From: Coleophoma eucalyptorum
Taxonomy: Eukaryota > Ascomycota > Leotiomycetes > Helotiales > Dermateaceae
DNA length: 64,000 bases
Reading direction: 5' to 3'
NCBI GenBank assembly: GCA_026120035.1
Contig: JALRME010000001.1
Span: 819,909-883,908, forward strand
This document shows positions 1 to 10,399 of this stretch, piece by piece. Every line of letters starts with the position of its first letter. The first letter of the stretch is position 1. Under the pieces are notes generated by a model, which was not told the origin of the DNA, made no database searches, and saw only the letters and a list, made by a program, of their open reading frames with translations. The translations under genes and the position numbers were made by a program.

Positions 1-136
1 CAGGAAGGCATAAGCAAGCATAGCCTACTATGCTTTTTGAAATGTAAACCATGGTTGACCTTTACCTCGAGGCAAAGGACGATTAAGATATAGTAACTAC
101 AAAAACACAACAACTGTCCTTTGTAGATACCACGTC

Positions 137-664
137 TCAATATGAGTCAGAGTATTGCGTGAGGTCGATGACGTTTAGAACGTTCTTGATGCGCCGCCGA
201 AGTCTCCTCAGAATTCTTCGTTGTCTTTCTGCTGTCTCCACATGGGCCACCGCCTCGTTGAATGCCTTAACGTCGAGGGGTTTCGACTTGCCCTCGAGTT
301 GTCTTTGCTTCTCCTCTTTCCACTTTTCTAGAAGAGCAGGATAGCCGTCAAATATAGTGCCACATTCCCAAGATGACCAAAGAAGGGGAGAGTCTTGCCA
401 CTTGATCAAGTACCAGGTATGATCGTTCTTGCCAACGAATTCGCTCAGAACGGCTTCTGGGGCGCGGTCCAGTTGGTCTTCCTCTGCGGAGGCAAGGCTT
501 TCGGTGTCTTCAACGTCCTGTAGGTCGTCTTCTTCATCTAACCAGTCTACGCTTTGAGTTTGTAAAGTATTGTTAGTAGCCATCCTTAACAAAAGTGCCG
601 AAGGACAATTGGCCTCTTCGTCTGAAGTCCAGTTTAAGGAGACCAAAGCACTCCTTTGGCTCAC
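137..664 (-). CDS. Small chromodomain protein
   Basis: A single open exon of 175 codons. Near the middle lies a chromodomain-like stretch with the family's aromatic cage pattern: VLSEFVGKND, then WYLIKWQD, then LLWSSWE, followed by a helical KWKEEKQRQ segment. Chromodomains bind methylated lysines on histone tails, so a nuclear chromatin role is the likely one (family knowledge). Upstream of the domain is a strongly acidic stretch (residues about 43-70), and the C-terminus is arginine-rich (ILRRLRRRIKN). A second methionine at 583 (MATNN) is an equally good start and would remove 27 residues with no recognisable feature. The gene is divergent from the complex I gene at 789. Chromodomains also occur in retrotransposon integrases, but no integrase motif is visible here, and the protein is a stand-alone reader as far as can be seen. 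Confidence 0.75.
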   Translation of the reverse strand: MSQRSALVSLNWTSDEEANCPSALLLRMATNNTLQTQSVDWLDEEDDLQDVEDTESLASAEEDQLDRAPEAVLSEFVGKNDHTWYLIKWQDSPLLWSSWECGTIFDGYPALLEKWKEEKQRQLEGKSKPLDVKAFNEAVAHVETAERQRRILRRLRRRIKNVLNVIDLTQYSDSY

Positions 665-788
665 CGCCTTTGGCCACCGGGCATCACGGCTAAAGCCAGC
701 TGACTAATCCATATTCGTGAGCGGGTCTTTGACCGACGACACAGCGTGAAGCTATTCGCGATTACAGGGCCAATTGAACCACAACATC

Positions 789-1424
789 ATGTTTGCACTC
801 AGGCGAAAGGCAGTTCAATCTGCAGATCGACTCGGTGCAGTGGCCGGTCGCAGCACACGTCGGTATGCCACCAAGACAGCAGATGAGGCCCACCATAGCC
901 ACCATCACGAAGGACCAAAAGACGAGCCTCTCGGAGTATGTTAAGAGAAATGTGCCTTGTTATCCTACTGACTTATGGCATAGACGCAATTCTTCTTCGT
1001 TCTAGCTCTTATCCCCGCCAGCTTGGCAGTCTATGCTGCATCGAAGCCTTCCGCAGACGGAAGCCCTGCCGCTTTCTCCAAGATTATCGACAGCTATTCA
1101 GAGTACAAAGAGCAATTGATTGCCCGTAACACTCTTCACACCACCATGATTGAGCAAGCCGCCTTCGATCGCAACTTGTTCCAAAGCGTGGAGAAGTCCC
1201 AAATCTACGACTTGAAGTTCCCAGAGTACGTACACACAATGTTTACAAATATCAGGGCCAGTAGTCTAATGTTAGAATTTAGGGTCTTCAACGTCGGGTC
1301 ACCATATAACAACATTGCTGGCCAGAGAGCGAGAACACTGGAGGAGGCTGTCGCGGTTTATGAGAAGCAACGTGCAGATGAGCAAGAGAGGACGTTGGCT
1401 GCCATGGCAGAGAAGAGCAGTTAG
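789..1424 (+). CDS. NADH:ubiquinone oxidoreductase 17.8 kDa-type subunit (complex I)
   Basis: Three exons, 789-935, 984-1225 and 1283-1424, give 176 residues with clean GT-AG introns and matching phases. The protein starts MFALRRKAVQSADRLG and continues with arginine- and serine-rich sequence, a typical mitochondrial presequence. A His-rich linker (HHSHHHEG) follows, then EPLG and one hydrophobic helix (FFFVLALIPASLAVYAA), then a charged helical tail. This order matches the fungal complex I accessory subunit described as the 17.8 kDa subunit (NUXM) in Neurospora. It sits in the inner mitochondrial membrane and has no catalytic role of its own. The start was chosen because it alone gives the presequence. 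The gene is divergent from the chromodomain gene and convergent with spt2. Confidence in the family is good; the assignment rests on recollected similarity, not on a search. Confidence 0.82.
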
Positions 1425-2081
1425 ATCAAAGAAAAACGTATATTGTCCATACTATTTGCCTCATAAGACTTTACTTCAAAGCCTCTTGGTTATTGATCAA
1501 TGAACTAGCAACGTAAATCGAGACGTGCATGGTTAAGGAGGAGCTGAGACTCTCCGGTCCGGACACTCCACTGTAAACCACAATTTCCAGAGTGAATTCT
1601 CATGTCATGGATTATATGGGTCCCTATAGCAGAGTAAATGTGAACTTGTCCGAATTTCTGTTCCCTAATCTAAACGGTCATCTGTTTAAACACGAGTTCT
1701 TGCGAAGCCAACAACAACTATGATGCTACTTTTATGTTGATCAAAAGCCAAACAATTGAGCAGTGTCTAGACTTTGTCTAGTAGGAGGACGAACAAACTT
1801 GCAGTCTTTCAGTGGCTTAAAGAGCAAGCATAGTGTGCTCTGGACGGATTATGTGTATTCAGTAATACGACACGCAGACAAAATATACTGGATCTAGAAG
1901 CCACTGTACGTAGTGTCAAAGAAAGTTTGCGCCTTCAATGCTGCTGACTCCACCGAATACCAAGACGCCAAATCGCTAAATCAAACAACAAGTTCCAAAG
2001 CCTGTGAAAGCCATTTCCCTCTGCCTTGTCCTACTCCTGGAGGCCCCTCCATCGACCACATGATCTCATTAATGCGATTCG
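1425..2081. other. Intergenic, convergent 3' ends
   Basis: Space between the stop of the complex I gene and the stop of spt2 on the other strand. It is AT-rich, with only short uninformative reading frames. It should hold the two 3' untranslated regions; nothing else is seen. Confidence 0.7.
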
Positions 2082-3117
2082 TCAATGTCTCGACTTTCTT
2101 GCCATAGCCTCTAACCGTCTCTTTCTCTCAGCCTTCTCTCGCTTCAATCTATTTTCCTCTGCAAGTGCTTCAGCATCCTCCTTTCGTGCAATTCGAGTAG
2201 CAAGCTCCTCCTCCTCATCCACCTCGAACGCAGCTGCTTCCATATCTGAGGAGACATCTGACTCGTAGTTTTCCTCCTCTTCCATATCTTCGTCATCTTC
2301 ATCGTCACTGACATAAGTGTACCGTTTTGAACTGCCACCATAGCCACCTCCGCTTCCGTGTCTTCTCGGCTCCTCTCGTCCATATCTTTGGGAGGGCCTA
2401 GATTGGCTGGAGCCTGGCTTTGGGCGAGCAGTTCCGGCATATCCTGTAGTAGCCGTCGCAGCCTTCTTCACCTTTTTCTCCGGTTCTGGTTCTCCCTTCT
2501 TGGCGCCTTCTCTCGAACTAATCCTCGGGTCGCGTGCTGGGCCATGACCAGGCTTTGAAGACTTCCCGTTAATGCCATTCCGCTCAACACCCCTCCGGAC
2601 GTTCTTTGACTGCTGAGCCTTCGCATCTTCCATCTCCTTTTTCGTAGGACGCTTTTCGATCTTCTTGTGTTGAATCTTGCCTACTGGGCCTAATGTTGCC
2701 TGCGCCGCCTTGCCCCTTGCCAGAATCTCCGCGAATGAACCTTTCTTAGGAGGTGCCTTAGGTACGGTAGAAGAGACCGGAGGGGTGGCTGACTTGGGTG
2801 CCGAGGCTTGAGCAGAAGCGGAGTTGCGACCGTTCGTACCAATCTTCATCTTATCCATCGAAGTATTGAGCGTCGGAGGACGGGGCTGGCTCATCGGACG
2901 AGATGAATTTGCTGCAGGTGTTGGCAGTTTCTGCACCTTATCCACAGGCTTTCTGAGATCATTATCGGCTTTGCGCTTTGGGGGGAGCGTGGAAGGAGCG
3001 AATGTAGGGCTGGGCTCCCCAGATATCTGGGCGAGAAGGTCTCCAATCTGCATGTTATCAGTACTCAACCAACTAGCATCACAAGTGTCATGAAGGTAAT
3101 CCTAAACATACCGGCAT
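2082..3117 (-). CDS. spt2: SPT2 chromatin protein (histone H3-H4 chaperone)
   Basis: Two exons: 3117-3112 (only ATGCCG) and 3047-2082, joined by a 64-nt intron with donor gtatgt and acceptor atgcag. The product is 323 residues and begins MPIGDLLAQISGE. The middle is basic and low complexity (Ser, Pro, Lys, Gly). The C-terminal third carries the SPT2 signature: a long acidic run, then AAAFEVDEEEELATRIARKED, then a lysine/arginine-rich helix ending MARKSRH. Spt2 binds H3-H4 through this C-terminal domain and restores nucleosomes behind RNA polymerase (known for yeast and human). A longer unspliced start at 3068 (MSTDNMQIGDL) is possible, but it lacks the MPIGDLL beginning and contains the branch-point-like sequence CTGATAAC. 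The gene is divergent from the ribosomal P2 gene. Confidence 0.85.
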
Positions 3118-3669
3118 CTTGTGTGGCGTTGCAGGTTGTGGTGACCAAGGAGACAATCAACAACGTCTGAGACGTGCTATGGCTTTTGAAAGTGCATGAG
3201 TATAATAGTGAGGGCGAAACCAAAGATGCCTAGTTGCAAGAGCTCTGTGGTAAATAGCTATATGCTTGAAAAGGTAAGACGACTGGAGTTGTTCTGTAGG
3301 CTGTTTGCTAAGGAAGTCGTCCTCCACTACCTCGAATCGCGTGCAAGGTTGACAACAAAAGCCGCTATTGGTGATCATGTGATCGCTTCTTTGCGGCCGC
3401 CTTTCTTTCGGCCTCCCACAAACTCTCGCGAATTTTTTAGTAAATTCAAGACTTAACCAAACTTCCACTCAAAAGAACTTGACGTTTCAGTCTCCGCCCA
3501 ACTTGCGGTTAAATTGATTGAATCTCCTGTTCCAGTAACAACTACATCAAATGTGAGTAACTCGTCTCTATTGCAGCATCTCGACGTCTTCTGCGAAGCA
3601 TCTGCGATTCCTCGCGCACGAATTGGCCAACGTCGAACTTTTGCTAATCATCTTCATCCAGCTATCACA
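3118..3669. promoter_or_regulatory. Divergent promoter spt2 / ribosomal P2
   Basis: Shared upstream region. On the P2 side it includes a probable untranslated first exon and an intron (described separately). No coding sequence is supported. Confidence 0.6.
3553..3661 (+). other. Probable 5' UTR intron of the P2 gene
   Basis: A canonical donor (gtgagt at 3553) pairs with a branch-like gctaat and an acceptor ending at 3661, only 8 nt before the P2 start codon. Leader introns are common in fungal ribosomal protein genes. Seen in sequence; use of these sites is inferred. Confidence 0.55.
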
Positions 3670-4112
3670 ATGAAGCACCTCGCAGCATACCTCCTCCTCA
3701 CCGTTGGTGGCAACACCTCCCCATCCGCCAAGGACGTCAAGACTGTTCTCGAGTCCGTCGGTATCGAGGCTGATGATGAGCGTCTCAGCACCCTCATCAA
3801 GGAGCTCGAGGGCAAGGATCTCCAAGAAGTACGCACATGACAGTCTAGAAGAGTTATGCACGGTGCTAATACATAAGCAGTTGATCTCTGAGGGTTCCAG
3901 CAAGTTGGCCTCTGTCCCATCTGGCGGAGCCGGTGGTGCTGCTGCCCCAGCTGCTGGTGCTGCCGCTGGCGGTGCCGCTGCTGAGGAGAAGGAAGAGGAG
4001 AAGGTTGAGGGTATGTACCACATTTTTCTCACAGCAACTTGAATATTTGCTAACCCATTCAACAGAGAAGGAGGAGTCCGACGAGGATATGGGTTTCGGT
4101 CTTTTCGATTAA
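3670..4112 (+). CDS. RPP2: 60S acidic ribosomal protein P2
   Basis: Three exons, 3670-3828, 3881-4010 and 4066-4112, encode 111 residues, the normal size for P2. The N-terminal dimerisation domain starts [15 protein letters not shown] and includes the conserved [15 protein letters not shown]. An Ala/Gly/Pro hinge follows ([15 protein letters not shown]). The C-terminus is the universal stalk tail [13 protein letters not shown], which recruits translational GTPases and is the target of ribosome-inactivating proteins. The protein forms the flexible lateral stalk of the 60S subunit together with P1 and uL10. The acceptor of the last intron leaves the frame GAG-GAG-AAG. The upstream leader appears to contain its own intron. 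Identification is certain. Confidence 0.97.
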
Positions 4113-4743
4113 GCAATCAATCAAAAATGTATTGGATTTGCGGCTGTCGATATACCATGAATACCTGGTTTCGGAAGCATTTGGGAGGATTTGTGCGGGC
4201 TTTGCCAACAGTTTGCATGTCATAGGAGTAGGGGTCGATGACTTCAGTCTCCATGGAAAGATACAACATGTCAGATTGGTCACTAAAGACGTGCTTCTCT
4301 CAATGCAACTCTACTTTGAACCTCCAAACTTCTGCTCCTGAACTAACGCGCTGCGAATGTGAATTTATCTAAAGACAACAAAGTGACATTTGAAGAACTA
4401 AAGAAAAACTTGAACGCTAATTTGCACAAATCCTTGGAATTCCTCGTACCGTGAAATCCGAATATTTCTTTTCCCATTATCAATACAAAAGCCTTCAGCC
4501 TTGCAGGATATGGGCTTCCAATCGAGCGCCAAGCTTTCAATCGAGGTTTCTTGCCCTTCTATGCTCATGTGGGTCCGACACGTGATTATTGTACCAATTC
4601 GCGCTAGTGGTTAGCACGAAGCGATCGCACAACTTCAATTTTGGACGCTGCCACTTCGAATTTCTCACGACGACGACCAACTGACCTATCTTTTCGCCTT
4701 TCGACAACCATCGAAAAGCGACTTCAGTCAACCAACAGCAAAA
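4113..4743. promoter_or_regulatory. Intergenic, P2 3' region and uS19 promoter
   Basis: No gene is seen. A CACGTGAT element at 4579-4586 lies about 160 bp before the uS19 start, and a CT-rich stretch precedes the start codon, as often seen at fungal ribosomal protein genes. Confidence 0.55.
4579..4584. promoter_or_regulatory. CACGTG element upstream of uS19
   Basis: Palindromic CACGTG followed by AT. This is the bHLH (Cbf1-type) core. The same extended form recurs upstream of other housekeeping genes in this window. Confidence 0.4.
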
Positions 4744-5467
<724 letters not shown>

Positions 5468-6946
5468 ATGCTGGGTATATTGATGGGGTTATGGGATGGC
5501 GTGGGCTGCGGATTATGGACTCATTTGTGTCTAGCGGCAAAACAAAATCAGCTGTAATAAATACAGAATCTTGCGGCTTTCTCCAATAATTTTCCCCACT
5601 AGCTGCCTATTGATACTTTTCTGGTGATATTTATTATGTTTAAACATCGTCCAGTCCTCTGTTCCCACATATAAAGCGTCCTCACTCTTACGAAGTTGGG
5701 TGTTTGAGGACGTCTACCAACCAGAATCAGGTGACGGCTTCTCGAAAGACTCAAGATAATGCAGTTGATTTTCTACGTTTGAGCTTGCTAGTCCACAGAA
5801 AGCTTCAAGTATGAAGTCTTAATTATGACCCTTTCCCATCCCCCTCATACTCCTTATCCGCCTTATTATACATCGCTAGTAATAGCACTGAACAGGGTCT
5901 TGGATTTGAGGAATTTTAATTAGTTGAACTCATGTTCAAATTGATTTGGTCGACTATGTTTGAAACTAACTGCTATTGATAGAATTATATAAGCCAAGCA
6001 GCGCTTACTGATGAAGGCACCATGTTCGATATACCAGTGGACTTGCTACAAAGGATAAACTCAGACTTGGTTTAGCATACTAGAAAAAATATGGTTCTTG
6101 GGTTCTGGTTCGATATCTGAAATGCGAAAGCTATCAAGGAACTCAAGTAAGCGGCATTGAAAGTCTGCTAGAAGGTACATTTCTCTGTGTTATAAAAGGG
6201 GTCTTTTGGGGAAATTGCTGCATGAAGTGGCTAACGTCACAAATGGAGGTTGTTAAGAACAAAGCTTCTTGTGAAGTTCAGCACGCAACATTGAAATGCA
6301 GTACTGTGGTCACGCCAAAAGAGCCAGTAGCTGACACTTCGGAACTGGCATGCAAAATTCAAGTACAATGAACATACAAAAATTGAACCTCATTATGAAA
6401 AAAGATCTCATAATAATGGAAGGGTTCTCTAAAATACATGTCGTGTTCAGCGACTAGCCGCTCGTGCGCCAACTCCAACTCAATCTCGAGCATCAATCGA
6501 TGATCGAGATTGAAGATAGCCCCAGAACTTTTCTGCGCCCAAGTCCGGCCTATATGGTTTTCCCATGTCGCTTTTGTACTACTACAAAGATGATGACTGA
6601 AACAAAGTGTGGATGTGTAAGAAAAATTGGTGTCGGAGAATTAATGAGTGCGGTGACAAGGCAGAAATCCCACTGCTGTTGGGTATGCGTCGTTTGAGCA
6701 GCTTAACAGCACAAAAGCAGGACCAGCACCAGTTCCTCGTAGAAACAAAACAAGTCGATGAAAGTAAACTGTCAGTAAAATGCAAATGAAAGTGTTCGAA
6801 GAGCCAGGCGAGATGATTTTTCGAGCAAAAGTCAAATCGACCTTTTACGCATCAAACAAACACTGTTTTCAACTCCAAGGTCCATGACAATGAGGACAGA
6901 AAGTGCATTTGTATAGACGGAACAAAAAGAATGCGGGGACAATCGC
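5468..6946. other. 1.48-kb region without a convincing gene
   Basis: Only frames of 60-77 codons with no recognisable domain. The sequence is AT-rich and irregular, with no terminal repeats, no tRNA and no long inverted repeat that I could see. It holds the 3' ends of uS19 and of the NUFIP1-like gene. A non-coding RNA cannot be excluded from sequence alone. Confidence 0.6.
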
Positions 6947-8815
6947 TCAAGAGTCCTCATCCTTGATCGCATCTCCATACTCATCCAAGCTGTAATCGTT
7001 GGGATTGCCGCCGATAACTCCAGAGCTATGATCTGACATCAGGCCCTTCTCCTTAAGGTACTTGATTGACTTCAAGATTGTCAAATCATCCTTGGCAGTG
7101 TCGTTGAGAATGAGTCGTTGAGCCAATGTCATCTTGCCCCCGTTTGCCTCCTTATCCCTTAGAGCTTGATCGCGAACAGCTTGGTCATGGACGAAGCGAC
7201 ACTTGCCCTTCTTGCCGCAAGTACCACCAGTCGAGAAGTACTTGCAATGTCGCTGAAGTTGTGCTTTTGGAGGAGCAGGAGTGCGGATTGGAACTGAATT
7301 GCGTGAGGGGAGAGTCTCAGGCTCAGAGTCAGATGAAGAATCCGAATCACTAAAATCTCCATCATCACCAGCCTCTCTCTTGCGCTTCGTGCCGGACTGC
7401 AAAGCGTCTTGAATCTTCTTTTCGGCCTTCTCAAGTTGAACTCTCAGCTCCTCTGCTTTTCGCTGTTGTCTCTCCAATTTGGTCTCTCCTTCCTTGGCAT
7501 CTTTCTTTGGTTTACCGTTCTGGCCTTGCTCGCGACGCTTGCGCTGCTCTTCTTCGGCAGCCTCCTTACGAGCTTTCGTAGGGAAGTTCTTCTTTCGCTC
7601 TTCGATCCAAGCTTGCATATCAGTAGGCAATCTACGGCAGGTTAGTTTTAATTTATTGGCTCAGTACGCAAGAAAAACATACTGTGGAGTGTCTGGACCA
7701 AGCAGGCTGACTAGTCGAGCCTCTTCATCAACGTCATCTTCTTCTTCACTCTCTTCATGCTCAGCACCATTGGGAGTGAGACCAAGAGTATTTGTCTTGC
7801 GTTTCTTCTTTTTCTTTGAACTGTTATCTGCACCTGCAGATTTCTGGGGTGAATCAGAAACTTGGGAACCGCGACTATCACGATTCTGGTTCTGATTCCC
7901 ATTTTGCTTATTACGGAATTGAAAGTTATCACCACGGCCACCACCTCTGCCACCTCTGAAATTCATCCCTCCTCTACCCCTATGGGGGTTAGAGTTGTAG
8001 GGGTTAGGATCAAGGGGGGGACGCTGTCCATAGCTCTGTGGTGGGTACCCTTGATACGGAGGTGGATTGTATGGAGCAGGCGGACTGTGCTGATGACCAT
8101 ATTGTGGTGGGAAACCATTGCTCGCTTGAGCTTGGTCGTTATCAAATCCCATTCTAATAGGTGGGCCCATAAGAGGAGCTTGATGACCGCCACGTCCAGG
8201 TGGTCCAAATCCACCGCGACCACGCCCCGAGCCATTGAAAGGCTGTTGGTGCTGCGGAGGGCCTTGCCATTGTTGTGGAGGGCCTCCATAGGGCGGCTGC
8301 TGAGCCGCATTTGGCGGTGGAGCATGACCGTAGGAGGGTGGTTGAGGTGGAGGGTTCTGGAATTGAGGTGGTTGTTGCGGCCCATACTGATGTGGTGGTT
8401 GATTATGGCCTTGAGGAGCATAATTTGGATGGTAGTTCTGTGGAGGAAGTTGTGCTGGACCAGGGCCAGGGCCATTCATGTGTGAGGGGTGCTGTTGATA
8501 TGGCTGAGGCGGACCATGTTGGTGCTCTGGGTGCCACTGAGGAGGCTGGCCACTAGACGGGGGTTGAGGGCCAATGTAGGGAGAAGAATTTGGCGGACCA
8601 CCATAACCTCCAGAAGGAGGACCATGACCACCACTATAACCACCGTGAGGATTTGGGTTGTAAGGACCGCCTCCTCTGCCACCTCGAGGAGCACCTCCAC
8701 CTCGTGGCAGTTGCTGTGGGCCTTGGGCATATCCATACTGTGGATTGCCATAGCCATTTGATGGCGGCGGTCCCGGCGGTGGTGGAGGGGGAGGGAAATT
8801 GTAGCTTTGCGACAT
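6947..8815 (-). CDS. NUFIP1/Rsa1-type snoRNP assembly factor with CCCH zinc finger
   Basis: Two exons, 8815-7683 and 7631-6947, joined by a 51-nt intron, encode about 605 residues. The N-terminal 300 residues are extremely rich in Pro, Gln, Gly, His and Tyr, with RGG-like blocks (GRGRGG, RGGRGGG). A lysine-rich signal (SSKKKKKRK) precedes an acidic patch. Immediately after the junction comes the NUFIP1 core LPTDMQAWIEERKKNFPTK, followed by a coiled-coil. Near the C-terminus is one CCCH finger, C-x8-C-x5-C-x3-H (HCKYFS...CRFVHD). NUFIP1/Rsa1 bridges Snu13 (15.5K) to the R2TP complex in box C/D snoRNP assembly in the nucleus. An upstream Met at 8833 is possible. The long prion-like N-terminus is much larger than in yeast Rsa1. 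Confidence 0.85.
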
Positions 8816-9458
8816 CTTCGGTCGATATGACAAGCCCTTCGAACACTGGACTGGAAAAGAGACGTGTTGCGAGTGATGGAAGATGGGCGGCCCCGAGTCA
8901 GCGCGGACTAATCCAGTGCTGGATCTCCTTCCCTGTGCATGCGACTGTAGACGAAAAGAATGGAGTTAACAAGTAACCAAACATGTATGTTGATGAACGA
9001 CTGATGAGCAGAACAGAGACAGAAAGAAGGGATGCTGCAGGAGGTTCAAGCTTACCTTGGAGCGACCATTTTGCACAGGCCCGTGCCGACTCGATCGGTT
9101 ACGGGTCATGTTTAGTCCGACGTCACAGATCGGCCTATGGTTCGAGACCAACTCCAGAACCGAAACTCAAGCTGCTTCGCTTGAAAAAGCTTTGTTATTC
9201 AAGATATCTGCCGTTTGCCAAACTGTTGACATGTCTAGAGATTGGTAATACTGATACTGACACTTGTCTTGAAATGAGAGCTTGAACCTGAGAAATTTGC
9301 CGTTGTTGTAGATAAAGAGGAGGAGAAGTCGAGAACGCGACTTGCAGTTCAAGAAATTCTCTGCGGGTGTTGGTCACGTGTTCACGTGAACGAAAAGCTT
9401 CTGATATACCGGCTTGGAACACCTCCTTTGTGTGCATCTTTCCTCTTCCAGACTCAAG
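8816..9458. promoter_or_regulatory. Divergent promoter NUFIP1-like / RPC25
   Basis: No gene is seen. The half near RPC25 contains a close pair of CACGTG palindromes (listed separately). Confidence 0.6.
9375..9388. promoter_or_regulatory. Two CACGTG palindromes 2 bp apart
   Basis: CACGTG occurs at 9375-9380 and again at 9383-9388, about 70 bp before the RPC25 start codon. The pair reads TCACGTGTTCACGTGAA. CACGTG is the Cbf1/bHLH core. Spacing this tight suggests binding of two dimers or a composite site (inference). Confidence 0.5.
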
Positions 9459-10270
9459 ATGTTCATTCTTGTGAGTATTGAAGCATGTAGAGTGACGCTT
9501 ACTAACTCTCTGCAGACCAAGATTGCGGACCTTGTCCAGATTGATCCCAATGACTTTGTCAAAGATGCGTCTCAGGCGATTGAAGATAATATCAACGCCA
9601 AATACTCAAATAAGGTCGTGCAGAAAATAGGCTTATGCATCTGCTTGTATGATCTTCTCTCCGCTTCGGAGGGTCTTATTGGTCATGGCAACGGTATTGT
9701 CAATGTAAACGGTACGTTAGCTTTTACTGAGTATGTAGCTCGATTGAACTGACCTTTCTGTAGTTGAGTTCAGATTGGTGGTCTTTAGACCTTTTAAACA
9801 TGAGGTCATGCAAGGCAGAATAAGTAGTGCAACACCAGCAGGGATTAGGAGTGAGTTTAGTAAACGTTACCGTTGAGCCACCTTCTAATGCGGAGATAGT
9901 ACGTACGGGTTTCTTTGATGAGATCCATGTCCCAGCGAACATGCTTCCTGAAGGCACCTACTTGTAACAACTGTCCCCTTTTTTTCGTCCTACTTCTTGC
10001 TTACTTTTTTTTAGTGATCATGTGGAACAGATCTTCATCTGGGAAAATGATGGAAGCCTGCTGCATTTTGATAATCATGAAGTGGTGCGGTTTAGAATTG
10101 AGTCAGAGCACTGGTTTGACCAAGCGCCTGTTGGTCCTGGCGATGCAAATGATGACACCGAGCGGACAAGCCCTTATAAGATCACAGCAACTATGGACGA
10201 TCCGGGACTGGGACCCTGTCTTTGGTGGGACGATGCTGCTGAAGAAGAAAATGAAGAAATGGAAGGTTGA
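9459..10270 (+). CDS. RPC25: DNA-directed RNA polymerase III subunit Rpc25 (Rpb7-like)
   Basis: Five exons, 9459-9470, 9516-9711, 9764-9850, 9900-9963 and 10015-10270, give 204 residues. The first exon encodes only MFIL, then TKIADLVQIDPNDF opens the Rpb7 N-terminal domain. IGLCICLYDLL and GHGNGIVNVNVEFRLVVFRP follow, then the S1/OB-fold part with GFFDEIHVPANMLPEGTYLFD, WENDGS and VVRFRIESEHW. This is the order in Rpc25, the Pol III homologue of Rpb7, which with Rpc17 forms the stalk needed for initiation on tRNA and 5S genes. The intron at 9851-9899 removes an in-frame stop and restores GIRIRTGFFDE. The end is acidic (DDAAEEENEEMEG). The gene converges with the VOC gene, 129 bp apart. Confidence 0.92.
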
Positions 10271-10399
10271 GTCGGAAAAGTTTCTGCTGTGTTTAGTATT
10301 TGGGGTTCTGGGTTTGCATAGACTAAATAGACTGGCGTTTGGTGTTTTCGAACCATTCAGTCTTGGAAATATACTGGAGAATGTACCTGCAAGGCATTC

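Noticed and set aside
6464..6835. Overlapping 60-77-codon frames on both strands in the 1.48-kb gap
   Set aside because: No domain, no splice pattern joining them, and frames this short are expected by chance.
7862..8485. 207-codon plus-strand frame across the NUFIP1-like gene
   Set aside because: It is the shadow of the Pro/Gln/Gly-rich coding strand, where the opposite strand avoids stops by composition.
9100..9160. TTCGAGACC stretch resembling a tRNA T-loop
   Set aside because: The flanking bases do not pair as a T-arm, and no acceptor or anticodon arm could be found.
10022..10270. Treating the 82-codon frame near 10.1 kb as a separate gene
   Set aside because: It joins in phase with four upstream exons to complete Rpc25.
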